Notes under the pieces: model-generated
Database searches by the model: none
What the model saw: the letters and a program-made list of their open reading frames with translations, nothing else
Told to the model about the DNA's origin: nothing
IMG/VR virus record: IMGVR_UViG_3300025009_000215
Span: 1 to 41,530 of that record
DNA length: 41,530 bases
Direction: 5' to 3' (one strand)
DNA from: a virus
Program-made: the position numbers and the translations under genes
Shown: one piece after another, positions 18,771 to 28,052 of the stretch
Layout of the letters: every line of letters begins with the position of its first letter
Numbering within the stretch: the first letter of the stretch is position 1

Positions 18771-20567
18771 ATGAAACAAATCTACACACCAACAGAGGAA
18801 GAATTAGAAGTTATCCGCATAATGCAAGCCGAAAAAACAAACTGGGAAGAAGGTCTTGTTTGGGTAACTGATAAGATTCAATTTGTGATGTCAAACGTGG
18901 TTAAGAAAGCGCGCAAGAATTATTTAGGATTTTTTAACCAACAAAAAGACCCAATTACAAAACGAGAGAAGATTTTTATACCTTTGACTGAATGGACAGT
19001 CGAAACAATGCTCAAGAATATAGATGTTGACACAAAAGACATTGATGTCAAAGCTACTAATCACCAAGCTCATCTAAAAGCTCAGGTTTTTAGGCAAATA
19101 CTCAAAAAGAAGCTTGACGACATAGATTTTGGTAAAACTCTTAATAGTTGGCTGAGAAGAATAGCAATAGACGGAACAGCTTATCTCAAGGCTTATGAAA
19201 TTGATAATAAACTACAAGTAAGAGTTATAGATGATTTGAATATCATAGCTGATCCGAGTGTAGAATGTTTGAATGATTCAAGCGGAAAAACCGAAAGAAA
19301 TGTAATCTCAAAACCTGAATTTGATGAATTGGGTCTAGATAATTATGAAATGGTTGAAGGAACTAGCTCAGTTGACAGGACATCAATTGACGTAGGGACA
19401 AATGCTTCAGGAAATACAACCGAGATACCTTATGTTGAATTATTTGAAAGATACGGATACCTACCAGAGTTTGTAAGAACTGGCAAAGAAGAAGATAGAA
19501 ATAAATATTTTTATGCACACAGTGTAGTTTCAGGATTAAATGGGACACCAGTCGTTCATTTGGTCGAAGAAGTAGACGATGACCCGTATGGAGAAGGTAA
19601 GTTAAAAGAAGTTCCAAACAGAAGAGCTGGGAGAGGAATAGGAGAGATGTTATTCAGTATTCAGGCGTATCTCAATGAGGTAGTCAATACAAGAATGAAC
19701 AAGGCTAGAATAGTCCAACTCGGATTATTCAAAATGAAAGGCAATATCACTCCTCAACAATTTAAAAGACTGTTCACTACTGGAGGAATTAAGCTCGACG
19801 CTTCGTCTGATATTGAAGTTTTAGAGACAGGGAGCATTGACCCTTCATCATATAAGGATGAGGAGCAGGCATATCTATGGGGCAATAGAGTTACTGGAAC
19901 AACTAACGAAGATGAAATAGCAGGGAATAGACCAGCGACAAACGCTTTAATTGAAGAGAGAGGAGCTGGAAAAGGATACGGATTGAGAATTGAAGGGATA
20001 ATGCTAGAACTAGGAAAGTTCATCCAAAAAAAGATGATTCCTATTATAAAAAAGGAACTCAAAAAAGATGTTGGTCAAATTAAAAGAATAACCGGAGACC
20101 CGGAGATACTTGAAAAACTAGACAGAGCTTTTATCGAAAATAAGGTTTATTCTCAATTAGAGAGTATGACACCTTTCGAGAAAGAGCAATTACTAGCTCA
20201 AGGAATTACTCCGGAAACTTTGGTCGAAGAAGGAGTCAAATCAATCAAACAAGAATTAGGCAACGATAGGTATATCCCGATAGTTGACGAATTGCTAGAT
20301 ACTGAATTTGATGTCAAGGTTACAATAACAGACGAAAGTATCAATAGGAGTGTTATGGCTAAAATGCTTCAAGATACAATGGGAATGTTATCAAGTGCAG
20401 GATTACCAATAAGGAACACCTTAAAAGAGTTATATGATACACTAGGATTAGACGGGGAACATTTAATTCAAGATATGCCAATGCAAGGATTGCCAATGCT
20501 ACCCCAAGCAGGTGTTGAAGGCGCAGGAAGCCCGGCACAAATGATAGCTCAGCAAATGCCTCAATAA
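18771..20567 (+). CDS. Portal protein
   Basis: 598 residues, three bases after TerL. Features fit podovirus-like portals: helical N-terminus, then FIPLTEWTVETMLKNI and DFGKTLNSWLRRIAIDGTAY. Further on come RVIDDLNIIADPS in the clip/wing, an IGEMLFSIQAYLNEVVNTRM helix (about 290-310), GNRPATNALIEERGAGKGYG and a Met/Gln/Pro-rich tail. Forms the dodecameric DNA gate at one capsid vertex. Domain reading is from general family knowledge, not a search. Confidence 0.85.
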   Translation: MKQIYTPTEEELEVIRIMQAEKTNWEEGLVWVTDKIQFVMSNVVKKARKNYLGFFNQQKDPITKREKIFIPLTEWTVETMLKNIDVDTKDIDVKATNHQAHLKAQVFRQILKKKLDDIDFGKTLNSWLRRIAIDGTAYLKAYEIDNKLQVRVIDDLNIIADPSVECLNDSSGKTERNVISKPEFDELGLDNYEMVEGTSSVDRTSIDVGTNASGNTTEIPYVELFERYGYLPEFVRTGKEEDRNKYFYAHSVVSGLNGTPVVHLVEEVDDDPYGEGKLKEVPNRRAGRGIGEMLFSIQAYLNEVVNTRMNKARIVQLGLFKMKGNITPQQFKRLFTTGGIKLDASSDIEVLETGSIDPSSYKDEEQAYLWGNRVTGTTNEDEIAGNRPATNALIEERGAGKGYGLRIEGIMLELGKFIQKKMIPIIKKELKKDVGQIKRITGDPEILEKLDRAFIENKVYSQLESMTPFEKEQLLAQGITPETLVEEGVKSIKQELGNDRYIPIVDELLDTEFDVKVTITDESINRSVMAKMLQDTMGMLSSAGLPIRNTLKELYDTLGLDGEHLIQDMPMQGLPMLPQAGVEGAGSPAQMIAQQMPQ

Positions 20568-20568
20568 T

Positions 20569-20808
20569 ATGGAAAAAATTAGAAAATACGATGAGTTTAT
20601 AAAAAACAACAAAGAGGCGTTGCAACTTCTTGCTCAAAAGATTAAAAGCGTTGATACTGTTCAAGGTGTTGAAACACTGCAAGAGATGAGAGGACGAAAG
20701 TATGCGATTAAGATAATTAGCGAATGGATTACTGAACTATGGGGAATTACAACAGAAGAATTGCCAGCCCCAGAAGAAGAAGATGAATTATTTAGAGTAA
20801 TTGAATAA
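20569..20808 (+). CDS. Small protein between portal and head genes
   Basis: 79 residues, helical (YDEFIKNNKEALQLLAQKIK), Trp-containing centre and an acidic tail (PAPEEEDELFRVIE). It begins one base after the portal stop. Possibly a head-assembly helper. Not recognised. Confidence 0.55.
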   Translation: MEKIRKYDEFIKNNKEALQLLAQKIKSVDTVQGVETLQEMRGRKYAIKIISEWITELWGITTEELPAPEEEDELFRVIE

Positions 20809-20819
20809 ATTTTAAAATT

Positions 20820-21125
20820 ATGGGAAATGTACACGTGGATAATTATCCAGTAGGATGTAATATGACAGTAGTTGATTTAGCTACTGATGCGGATGTAGTC
20901 GTAACAGCTTCTCCAGCTCAATTGGTTGGGGTGTATGTCAATGTAGCTTTGTCAGCTCACGCGGCTTTAATTAAAAACAGTGCTACGACAAAATTGACAC
21001 TACCAGCTTCAACAGCAGCCGGAACGAATATTGACTGTCATAGTGCTATTTTTTCAACAAATATTACTGTTGAGTCAGATAACTCAGGAACTGGAACGAT
21101 AACTGTTTTTTGGAGAGCGATATAA
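20820..21125 (+). CDS. Beta-rich head/decoration-like protein
   Basis: 101 residues, rich in Thr, Ala and Val with alternating strands (MTVVDLATDADVVVTA, VYVNVALSAHAALI, LTLPASTAAGTNIDC, SGTGTITVFW). It resembles small jelly-roll or trimeric decoration proteins. It lies between portal and scaffold genes. Four cysteines are absent or single, so no zinc site. Function inferred from position. Confidence 0.45.
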   Translation: MGNVHVDNYPVGCNMTVVDLATDADVVVTASPAQLVGVYVNVALSAHAALIKNSATTKLTLPASTAAGTNIDCHSAIFSTNITVESDNSGTGTITVFWRAI

Positions 21126-21147
21126 TGTTAATTAGTTAATTTAAAAT

Positions 21148-21747
21148 ATGGAAGAACAAACAAACCCAGAGTCAACCGACTCGGAGATTGAAGAACTGTT
21201 TGAGGAAACTCAAGAGGAAACAATCGAAGAAGGCGACAAGGATGTTGAAGGCAAAAGCGAAGTGGAAAACTTGACGCTTTCTGAACTCAATACCATCGCC
21301 GGAAGAAAGGACAATCCTTTCAAAAGCAAGGAGGAGTACTTAAAGCACTATGAGAACCTAAAAAAACTCGTAGGAGACCAAGACCTTGCTAAAGAACGCA
21401 AGGGAAAGAAAGAAGTCAAAGAGGTCAAAGAAGACCCGACAGCTAAAGAACTGGCGGAGCTTAAAAAAGACATCGCTAAAAAAGATTTCCTTCTTGAAAC
21501 GCCAACCGCAAAAGAGTATTTAGACCTAGTTGAGGCTTACGCTGAAAAACACGGGCTATCTCTAAGTGAGGCGTGGGAAAACAAGTTTGCAAGCATCGCT
21601 GATATAAGCCAAAGGAAAGTAATAATCAATAAAAACAGGGTTAATCCTGTTGAATCCCAGCGAATCAACGATTTGGCAAAATCAGCTAGAAGCGGAAACG
21701 AATCAGCTCAAAATGCTTTGATTGATGAATTAGTTTGGAAGAAATAG
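21148..21747 (+). CDS. Scaffolding-like protein
   Basis: 199 residues. A very acidic N-terminal third (SEIEELFEETQEETIEEGDK) is followed by a Lys/Glu coiled-coil region (about 95-115) and a helical basic C-terminus. These are usual marks of a phage scaffold, and it lies directly before the major capsid gene. It would guide prohead assembly and then leave. Confidence 0.65.
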   Translation: MEEQTNPESTDSEIEELFEETQEETIEEGDKDVEGKSEVENLTLSELNTIAGRKDNPFKSKEEYLKHYENLKKLVGDQDLAKERKGKKEVKEVKEDPTAKELAELKKDIAKKDFLLETPTAKEYLDLVEAYAEKHGLSLSEAWENKFASIADISQRKVIINKNRVNPVESQRINDLAKSARSGNESAQNALIDELVWKK

Positions 21748-21762
21748 GAACCCAAAAAAGAA

Positions 21763-22683
21763 ATGGCAGCAGATAATATACTCCGAACATACGGAGATGT
21801 TACTAAGCGAGAATCAGTGCTCGGCTTGGTAGAAATTCTGACAGCTACGGAAAAGTCAATTATGAATATGATTGGCAAAACCAGAGCTATCGACACTGTT
21901 CACAGTACGTTGTTAGATTCACTAGAGACCGCAGCCTCTGGTGCAGTCGCAGAAGCGGCTGATTATACTGCAGGAGCATTGACGACTCCTACTCGTTTGG
22001 CTAATGTAGTCGAAACAGTAGCTAAGCCGTTCAAAGTTTCTCGTGTTCAGCAAGCCGTTGATCATTATCACGGAGAAAACGAACTAACTCGACAGACAAA
22101 CAAGAAGATGAAAGACTTCGGAAATTCTGCTGAGTTCGATCTCGTTCGTTCTACGCTTGTTTCCGGAGCTTCTGGAACAGTAGCTAAAATGGAAGGTATG
22201 ATCGCTCATATCTCAAAATCAACTAATGTTACAGCTCAAACTTCTGGAACTGTATGGAGTGCTTCGATAATGAAAGGTTTGATGAAAGCTAATATGGACA
22301 ACTCCAATGATGATGTCGCAACCGACATCTTTATGGGAAGCTATATTAAGGACAAAACTGATGATTTCACAAACAAAACTAATACTGTTTCCACCGGACT
22401 CAATATTAAAGAAATCGTTAGCGTAGTTGATGTGTTCGAAACAGGTCTCGGAAAACTCAAGACTCACTATCACCGATATGTTCAACAATCGTCTGATACG
22501 ACTTCAAGAGTTTTGGCAATTCGCCCAGAGAAGCACAAAACTGCTTATCTCGAAGAACCATATATCGACAAAGATTTGGCAAGAACCGGTCCTTTTGATT
22601 TCTATGCGGTAACAGGGTCTATGACTCTCGAAACAAGAAACCAAGATTCAAATTTCTTTGCCTATGGTTATTTGAAAGGCTAA
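21763..22683 (+). CDS. Major capsid protein, DUF5309/SU10-like
   Basis: 306 residues. The start ILRTYGDVTKRESVLGLVEI then TATEKSIMNMIGKTRAIDTV follows the pattern of SU10-type (DUF5309) capsid proteins (preceding Thr-rich TEKSIMNMIGK, then VHSTLLDSLE). Next come ANVVETVAKPFKVSRVQQAV and a long helix with EFDLVRSTLVSG, and the C-terminus has PYIDKDLARTGPFDFYAVTG. An HK97-type fold is expected. Scaffold before and chaperonin after fit a head-assembly block. Confidence 0.82.
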   Translation: MAADNILRTYGDVTKRESVLGLVEILTATEKSIMNMIGKTRAIDTVHSTLLDSLETAASGAVAEAADYTAGALTTPTRLANVVETVAKPFKVSRVQQAVDHYHGENELTRQTNKKMKDFGNSAEFDLVRSTLVSGASGTVAKMEGMIAHISKSTNVTAQTSGTVWSASIMKGLMKANMDNSNDDVATDIFMGSYIKDKTDDFTNKTNTVSTGLNIKEIVSVVDVFETGLGKLKTHYHRYVQQSSDTTSRVLAIRPEKHKTAYLEEPYIDKDLARTGPFDFYAVTGSMTLETRNQDSNFFAYGYLKG

Positions 22684-22707
22684 CAATTTATTAACTTAAT
22701 ATAATTG

Positions 22708-22746
22708 CTTTGGGCTGTCAGTTCTCCTGAACAGTCCAAGGAGAAC
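22708..22746 (+). promoter_or_regulatory. Bistable hairpin leader of groEL
   Basis: Structure 1: CTTTGGGCTGT (22708-22718) with ACAGTCCAAGG (22731-22741), extended inside by CAG/CTG. Structure 2: GTTCTCC (22721-22727) with GGAGAAC (22740-22746). They share bases and exclude each other; both cover parts of AAGGAG (22738-22743), a possible SD 11 bases before the groEL ATG. Confidence 0.6.
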
Positions 22747-22754
22747 AAGTAATT

Positions 22755-24167
22755 ATGAAAATATTGCAAGGTAATGAGGCGAGACAACGAATAAAAAAAG
22801 GGATTGATAAATGTGTTGATGTAGTTAAGGTATCAATGGGAGGACAAGGTAAAAATGTCTTAATCTACAATGGAGTATCTACTGAAATAATCAACGACGG
22901 GGTATCAATCGCTAGAGAAGTGAATGTTAAGGATGAAATAGAGCAAGCAGGAATACAATTAGCAAAACAGTGCGCTAACCAAACAGACGAGGACTGCGGT
23001 GACGGAACAACAACTACGCTGGTTCTTTTACAATCTATATTAGATAAAATTATCACTGATATTCCAACAGGTAACCCAAGAGAAATCAGAGAGAATTTGT
23101 TTAAGGAAGCCGAAGAAATTTTAGCTGAAATTCCAGTTAAGCAGATAGAATCAATGGATGATGTTTATAATCTAGCTTTAACTTCCAGTTTAGATGAAAA
23201 AGTAGCTGGATTAATTAAGGGAATTTATTCCGAACTTGGTGAAGACGCTCAAATTTCAATCGAGGAAACCTCACGGGACGTATTGGAAGCAGAAATCACT
23301 AAGGGGATGAGGTTTGAAAGCAAAAAAGCCGACAAATTAAGTGAAGAAAAGCAAATTATAGAAGATTGTAGCGTGTTAGTGCTAGATAATGTCGAAACAA
23401 TTGACGAAATAGGCGAAGCGGTTAAAAAAGCAAGCGGTAACGGAGAGAATAATTTGTTAGTGATAGCCAATAGTTTTTCAAGACCAGTTTTAGTTTCTAT
23501 AATGGCGACTAGAACATTTAATATTATCCCGATTGAATATAAAATGTTTACTCCGTTAGAAGATGTCAAGGAATACGCAGGGGATAAGGTAAAAAAAGCG
23601 ATTATAACTCAAGATAGTGTTACTTTGATTGAAGGGAACGGAGACGCTACTGGTAAAATAAAAGCGTTGGAGGATAAATTGGCGGTTGAAGAGTCCACTT
23701 ACGAAAAAGAAAACCTCGAGAAGCGTATTGCTCAATTAAAAGGTAAAATTGCTATTATCAGAGTAGGGAAGAACACAGATGTCGCTAGAACAGAAGCCGT
23801 TAAAAAGGTTGAGGACGCTTTGGGTGCGGTTAAAGGAGCTTATGAACTAGGATATTGTAAGGGTGGAGGGATGGCGTTAATAGATGCAATGGTAAGTTTA
23901 AACCTGTCTTGGTTTAGAGGAGATATTTATGCTAAGGATGGAAAAATAGAGACAAATACCAATCCTCGAAAAAAAATCGTTAATAATTTCTATGGGGCAC
24001 CATACAGACAAATTTGTGAAAATGCTGGGGTTGAAAAAATAGAAGTTGGGGATAATGTTATCGACTCCTATAAAACTGTTAAATATTCATTATTAAACGC
24101 TCTCTCAACTGCGACAAGTATTCTCACAGCAGAGGCGGCGTTAATTGAAGAAAAAGAAAATGACTAA
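22755..24167 (+). CDS. groEL: Phage GroEL-type chaperonin (shortened)
   Basis: 470 residues against about 545 for bacterial GroEL. Key equatorial motifs are kept: INDGVSIAREV (46-56), GDGTTTT (82-88) for ATP binding, and KVEDALGAVKGA (351-362), whose Asp354 matches the catalytic Asp398 of E. coli GroEL; GGG (370-372) follows. The apical domain is present (about 185-340). The loss is mainly after residue 380, where the usual second equatorial stretch is abridged, and there is no Gly-Met tail. No GroES gene is in the window. The position after the capsid gene suggests capsid-protein folding. Confidence 0.9.
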   Translation: MKILQGNEARQRIKKGIDKCVDVVKVSMGGQGKNVLIYNGVSTEIINDGVSIAREVNVKDEIEQAGIQLAKQCANQTDEDCGDGTTTTLVLLQSILDKIITDIPTGNPREIRENLFKEAEEILAEIPVKQIESMDDVYNLALTSSLDEKVAGLIKGIYSELGEDAQISIEETSRDVLEAEITKGMRFESKKADKLSEEKQIIEDCSVLVLDNVETIDEIGEAVKKASGNGENNLLVIANSFSRPVLVSIMATRTFNIIPIEYKMFTPLEDVKEYAGDKVKKAIITQDSVTLIEGNGDATGKIKALEDKLAVEESTYEKENLEKRIAQLKGKIAIIRVGKNTDVARTEAVKKVEDALGAVKGAYELGYCKGGGMALIDAMVSLNLSWFRGDIYAKDGKIETNTNPRKKIVNNFYGAPYRQICENAGVEKIEVGDNVIDSYKTVKYSLLNALSTATSILTAEAALIEEKEND

Positions 24168-24462
24168 CAGACAAAGATTCATTATTGATATGGTCAAAAA
24201 GTATAAAACCGACTACCCAAAAGAGTATGCTGATTTTCTTAACCTAATGAAACACCGTAAAGCTGAAATGAAAGACAAAAAAACTGGAAAGTTGCAAGGA
24301 ACAAGCGAAATGCGAAACGCGTGCAGTATTCCAGATAGACTTTATAACCTGATGAGTTATGTGATGAACGGAGTGAATGAAGAAAAGTTTTTAGAACCAA
24401 AAGGAGAAATGAAGTGGTTCATTAAAAAGTTTCCAGAGTTTTTAATCCCTAATTCTTACTAA
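24160..24462 (+). CDS. 100-residue hypothetical protein after groEL
   Basis: ATG at 24160 overlaps the groEL stop by eight bases (ATGACTAA), better than the TTG at 24145. A basic helical protein (TNRQRFIIDMVKKYKTDYPK) with SEMRNACSIPDRLYNLMSYV and an aromatic end (KWFIKKFPEFLIP). Translational coupling with groEL suggests a related role, perhaps head assembly. Not recognised. Confidence 0.55.
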   Translation: MTNRQRFIIDMVKKYKTDYPKEYADFLNLMKHRKAEMKDKKTGKLQGTSEMRNACSIPDRLYNLMSYVMNGVNEEKFLEPKGEMKWFIKKFPEFLIPNSY

Positions 24463-24463
24463 T

Positions 24464-26728
24464 ATGCTAACAGCCTGTTTAATTGTAAAACCAACGCCAA
24501 ACGAAGCGAAATTGCTCGACAGATGTCTTTCATATTTAAAAGGCAACGTAGATGAGATTTGCATTACTCAAGCAGGTAAAGAACCGATTGAGCCAGTTTC
24601 GAAGGTTATTAGAAAGTACAAGGGGAAAGAGTCATTTTACAAATGGAACAATAATTTTGCAGATGCTAGGAATTTCAATTTTTCGCAAGCGACTGGGGAT
24701 TTTATCTTCTGGTGCGATACCGACGATATTGTAAAAGGAACGGATAAGTTAAAAAGTTTGGTTGAAGAAATTAGGGATAAAAACATCGATACGGTAGCGA
24801 TGAATTATCTCTATGACTTTAACGAAAATAAAGAATGTACAGTAAAACACATTAAAACAAGAATAGTGAAGAATGGAAGCGTTAAATGGGTCGGATCAGT
24901 CCACGAGGACTTTGAAAACCTAAGAGATATAACAGCATATTTCTGCAAAGACATTGAGATAATGCACCTAACAGACGAAAAAAGACAGCAAGGAAGCGTC
25001 AAAAGAAACTTAGAGATAGCTCTTTCTGAAATTGAAAGAAACCCAAAAGACCCGAGAAGCACTTGGCTTGTGGCAAATGCTTACTGGGGGAATAATCAGA
25101 AAAAAGAAGCTATCGAGAGCTTTCAGAAGTTTCTAAAAGAAAGTGGAAGCGAAGAAGAAAAGTACGTAGCGAATATGGTGTTAGCTTCATTGACTGACGA
25201 TGAAAAATACGCTTTGGAAGCTATTAGTCTAAGACCGACTTATCCGAATGCTTATCACAAGATAGCCGAGTTTAAATTCAACCAAGGAAAATACCAAACA
25301 GCTATTGATTTCATCGAAATAGGACTGCAACTACCGATACCAGAACTCAAGATGATAGTTTTCAACCCAAGAGATTATGACTACAACCCCCTAATGGTGA
25401 TGATGAAATGTTATTGGAAGCTCGGGAAGACCAAAAAATCGGTTGAAATAGTCAATAAAATGGCTGAAATGTTTCCAAATGACAAGGTAATTAAAGAAAA
25501 AAAGGCTCTATTAGATGAAGAATTAGGCGAAATATCAAACATAGAAAAATATCTAAAGAAAACCGAGAAATTAAAAGGAGAAAAATTGAAAGTTTATATA
25601 GACAATTTACCGGAAAAAGTGAGGCAACACCCTCTAATTTGTTCGTTGAAAAATCAAAATTTCATTAAAACCGAAACAAGCGGTAAGGATTTAGTATTTT
25701 ACTGTTCTTATACAATGAAAGCGTGGAATCCTGAAATAGCTTTAACTGAAGGAGTAGGCGGAAGTGAGGAGGCTGTAATAAACCTCTCACGAGAACTCAC
25801 AAAATTAGGATGGAATGTAACAGTTTATAATAACTGCGGAAAAGGCGGAGAATGGGACGGAGTAAAATATAGACCATTTTGGGAATATAACGTTCGAGAT
25901 AAACAAGATTGGACTATCCTATGGCGACATCCTAAGCCTTGCGATTACAACCCAAATTCAAAGATAGCGGTTGATATGCACGATGTATTGAAAAGCGGAG
26001 AATTTACCGACGAACGACTGGCAAAGATTGATAAAGTATTCGTGAAGTCAAACGCCCATAGAGTTTTATTTCCGAATATTCCTGACGAGAAAGTAGCAGT
26101 TATTGCTAACGGAATAAACCCTGAAATGTTCGGGAAAAAAGAAAAGAATAAATATCTGATTTTAAATACTTCATCCGCAGATAGACACCTCGAAGCTACG
26201 CTAGATGTTTTTGAAGAACTGATTAAAAGGCAACCTGATAAACCTTGGAAGCTAGCCTGGTATTATGGCTGGGGATTATATGATGAAGTCCATAAAGACA
26301 ATCCGGAAATGATGGCTTGGAAGAATAGACAAGTAGAAAGATTTGAAAAACTAAAAAAAGAAGGACGAGCCGAAGGAGGAACTATGATAGGACACCAAGA
26401 AATTGCAGACAAGTATTTAGAGGCTGGGATATTCCTATACCCTAGCGAGTTCTATGAAATTGACTGTATCTCGGCACGGAAAGCTCAATTAGCAGGGTGC
26501 AAAATGGTAACATCAAATTTCGCCGCTCTCAATGAAACAGTTAAAACCAAAAAAGTTCATACGAACGGAAAGAAGTGGGAAACAGAGGCAACATTCGGGG
26601 ACACTGAAAACAGGGATAAATATGTAGAAGCGATTACCAACTGGGAAAATAAAAGTAACCCTAAGCTAATTTCTAAAGAGTATAACTGGTCAAATATCGC
26701 AAAACAATGGAACGAACAGTTATCTTAA
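24464..26728 (+). CDS. Two-domain glycosyltransferase (GT2 - TPR - GT4)
   Basis: 754 residues. Residues 1-170 are a GT-A fold of family GT2 (LIVKPTPNEAKLLDRCLSYL, WCDTDDIV with the DxD metal site at 85-88, and a VHEDFENL block). A TPR-like helical part spans about 170-390. Residues about 400-754 are a GT-B (GT4-like) domain with GVGGSEEAVINLSREL, VIANGINPEMF and FLYPSEFYEID. Two active sites could add sugars one after another to virion or host-surface glycans. The end overlaps the next transferase gene by 22 bp. Confidence 0.82.
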   Translation: MLTACLIVKPTPNEAKLLDRCLSYLKGNVDEICITQAGKEPIEPVSKVIRKYKGKESFYKWNNNFADARNFNFSQATGDFIFWCDTDDIVKGTDKLKSLVEEIRDKNIDTVAMNYLYDFNENKECTVKHIKTRIVKNGSVKWVGSVHEDFENLRDITAYFCKDIEIMHLTDEKRQQGSVKRNLEIALSEIERNPKDPRSTWLVANAYWGNNQKKEAIESFQKFLKESGSEEEKYVANMVLASLTDDEKYALEAISLRPTYPNAYHKIAEFKFNQGKYQTAIDFIEIGLQLPIPELKMIVFNPRDYDYNPLMVMMKCYWKLGKTKKSVEIVNKMAEMFPNDKVIKEKKALLDEELGEISNIEKYLKKTEKLKGEKLKVYIDNLPEKVRQHPLICSLKNQNFIKTETSGKDLVFYCSYTMKAWNPEIALTEGVGGSEEAVINLSRELTKLGWNVTVYNNCGKGGEWDGVKYRPFWEYNVRDKQDWTILWRHPKPCDYNPNSKIAVDMHDVLKSGEFTDERLAKIDKVFVKSNAHRVLFPNIPDEKVAVIANGINPEMFGKKEKNKYLILNTSSADRHLEATLDVFEELIKRQPDKPWKLAWYYGWGLYDEVHKDNPEMMAWKNRQVERFEKLKKEGRAEGGTMIGHQEIADKYLEAGIFLYPSEFYEIDCISARKAQLAGCKMVTSNFAALNETVKTKKVHTNGKKWETEATFGDTENRDKYVEAITNWENKSNPKLISKEYNWSNIAKQWNEQLS

Positions 26729-27555
26729 CGAATACCGCGCTAGACCATTATTACGGAACTGAAACCTGGACTTATGCAATGGCGAAAGAATTGTCCAAGA
26801 ATTACAAAGTTAAGGTATTTACATTCACTAAAGGCAAGATGTCTGAAAAGATAGAAGAGTTTGCCGAAGTAGTAACTGAAATGCCTCAAGGCGATATTTA
26901 TATAGTCAATCACATAAACTGTTATGGTAAAGTTCCTCAAAATAAACCGATAATATTTACATCGCACGGAAGAAGTGGATTAGAACAGTTTCCAGCTGAC
27001 GGATGTTTACAAGTCGGAGTTACAGAGGAAACAGCAAAAGGGAGAGAGGTCATAAGAAACGGAATTGATTGCGAAAGATTTTACGAAACACCGATAAACA
27101 AGGAATTGAAAACAGTGCTTTACCTATCACATCCAGATTATGGACGAGCTAAGGAGATAATAAGAGAAGCCTGTCAAGGGCTGGAACTCATAACCATAGA
27201 AGAAGAAACATTTAAGATAGAGAATTTAATCCATAAATCTGATTTAGTCATCACACTGGGAAGGGGAATTTTAGAAAGCCTATCTTGCGGAAGAAATGTA
27301 ATCTCGGCGGATTGGAGAGATGGCTGGATGGATGGGCTAAAAGGTGGAGGGATGATCACGGAGGATAATTTTGATTTTTTAAAGACTCACGCATTTTCCG
27401 GAAGAAACGCACCGATAGAATTTACCGCCGAAAGATTGAGGGAAGAATTTAAAAAATACGACTCTGAGATGAATTTAAGACATAAGATACAAGAAGAATT
27501 TAATATAAAAACTCAATGCGAGAAATACCTGACATATTTCAAAAAAGATATTTAG
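26707..27555 (+). CDS. GT4-like glycosyltransferase
   Basis: 282 residues. GTETWTYAMAKELSKNYKVK (17-36) is the donor-domain glycine loop style of GT4 enzymes; ITFTSHGRSGLEQF-type, RNGIDCERFY and a later TLGRGILESLSCGRNVI (the usual acceptor-site ExxxxG motif) support this. It is short for GT-B (normally 350-400), so loops or a helix may be missing. Overlaps both neighbours. Confidence 0.7.
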   Translation: MERTVILTNTALDHYYGTETWTYAMAKELSKNYKVKVFTFTKGKMSEKIEEFAEVVTEMPQGDIYIVNHINCYGKVPQNKPIIFTSHGRSGLEQFPADGCLQVGVTEETAKGREVIRNGIDCERFYETPINKELKTVLYLSHPDYGRAKEIIREACQGLELITIEEETFKIENLIHKSDLVITLGRGILESLSCGRNVISADWRDGWMDGLKGGGMITEDNFDFLKTHAFSGRNAPIEFTAERLREEFKKYDSEMNLRHKIQEEFNIKTQCEKYLTYFKKDI

Positions 27556-28052
27556 CTCATCAAGAGAGAAAGAAAAAACTACTAAATGGTGAAACACAAG
27601 ATATTTCATTTGGCGAATATGGTCAGGAAGATTATGAAAGCCTAATGCGGATAATGAGGTATAGAAGAAGCCGAAGAATGTTTAAAGGAAAAGTATCAGA
27701 TGACGAAATGAGAGTGCTGGAAAAAGCAGTAATGTATTCTCCAAGCTCGTGCAACCGAAAAGCAATCGAAGTTATTGAAAGCAAAAAAGGTGTTGAAACG
27801 CTAGTCGGAGGTAAATGTTGGGTAGATAAAGCTGATAGGATAATGTTGTTTTATGCTAATATTCAGGCTTATAAATCACCGAATGAAGTTGATTTTATGC
27901 CATATTTAGACACAGGATTTGTCGCTCAAAATATCTATCTAGTATGCGAAGTTTTAAATATTAAATGTTGCTTTATAAACCCAAATCACAGCGGAACTGA
28001 GATTGAAAGAGAGGGTTATAGGTTTTGCGGAGCAATGGCAATTGGACGATGA
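27516..28052 (+). CDS. Nitroreductase-family protein
   Basis: 178 residues. IMRYRRSRRMFKGKVSDDEM (46-65) and LEKAVMYSPSSCNRKAIEVI (68-87) match the FMN-binding start of nitroreductases. FMPYLDTGFVAQNIYLVCEV follows as the dimer helix, with GYRFCGAMAIGR at the end. The normal C-terminal arm is missing. An NAD(P)H-dependent flavin enzyme inside a sugar cassette is unusual; it might modify a nucleotide-sugar or act elsewhere. The N-terminal 38 residues overlap the preceding gene's end by 40 bp. Confidence 0.7.
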   Translation: MREIPDIFQKRYLAHQERKKKLLNGETQDISFGEYGQEDYESLMRIMRYRRSRRMFKGKVSDDEMRVLEKAVMYSPSSCNRKAIEVIESKKGVETLVGGKCWVDKADRIMLFYANIQAYKSPNEVDFMPYLDTGFVAQNIYLVCEVLNIKCCFINPNHSGTEIEREGYRFCGAMAIGR

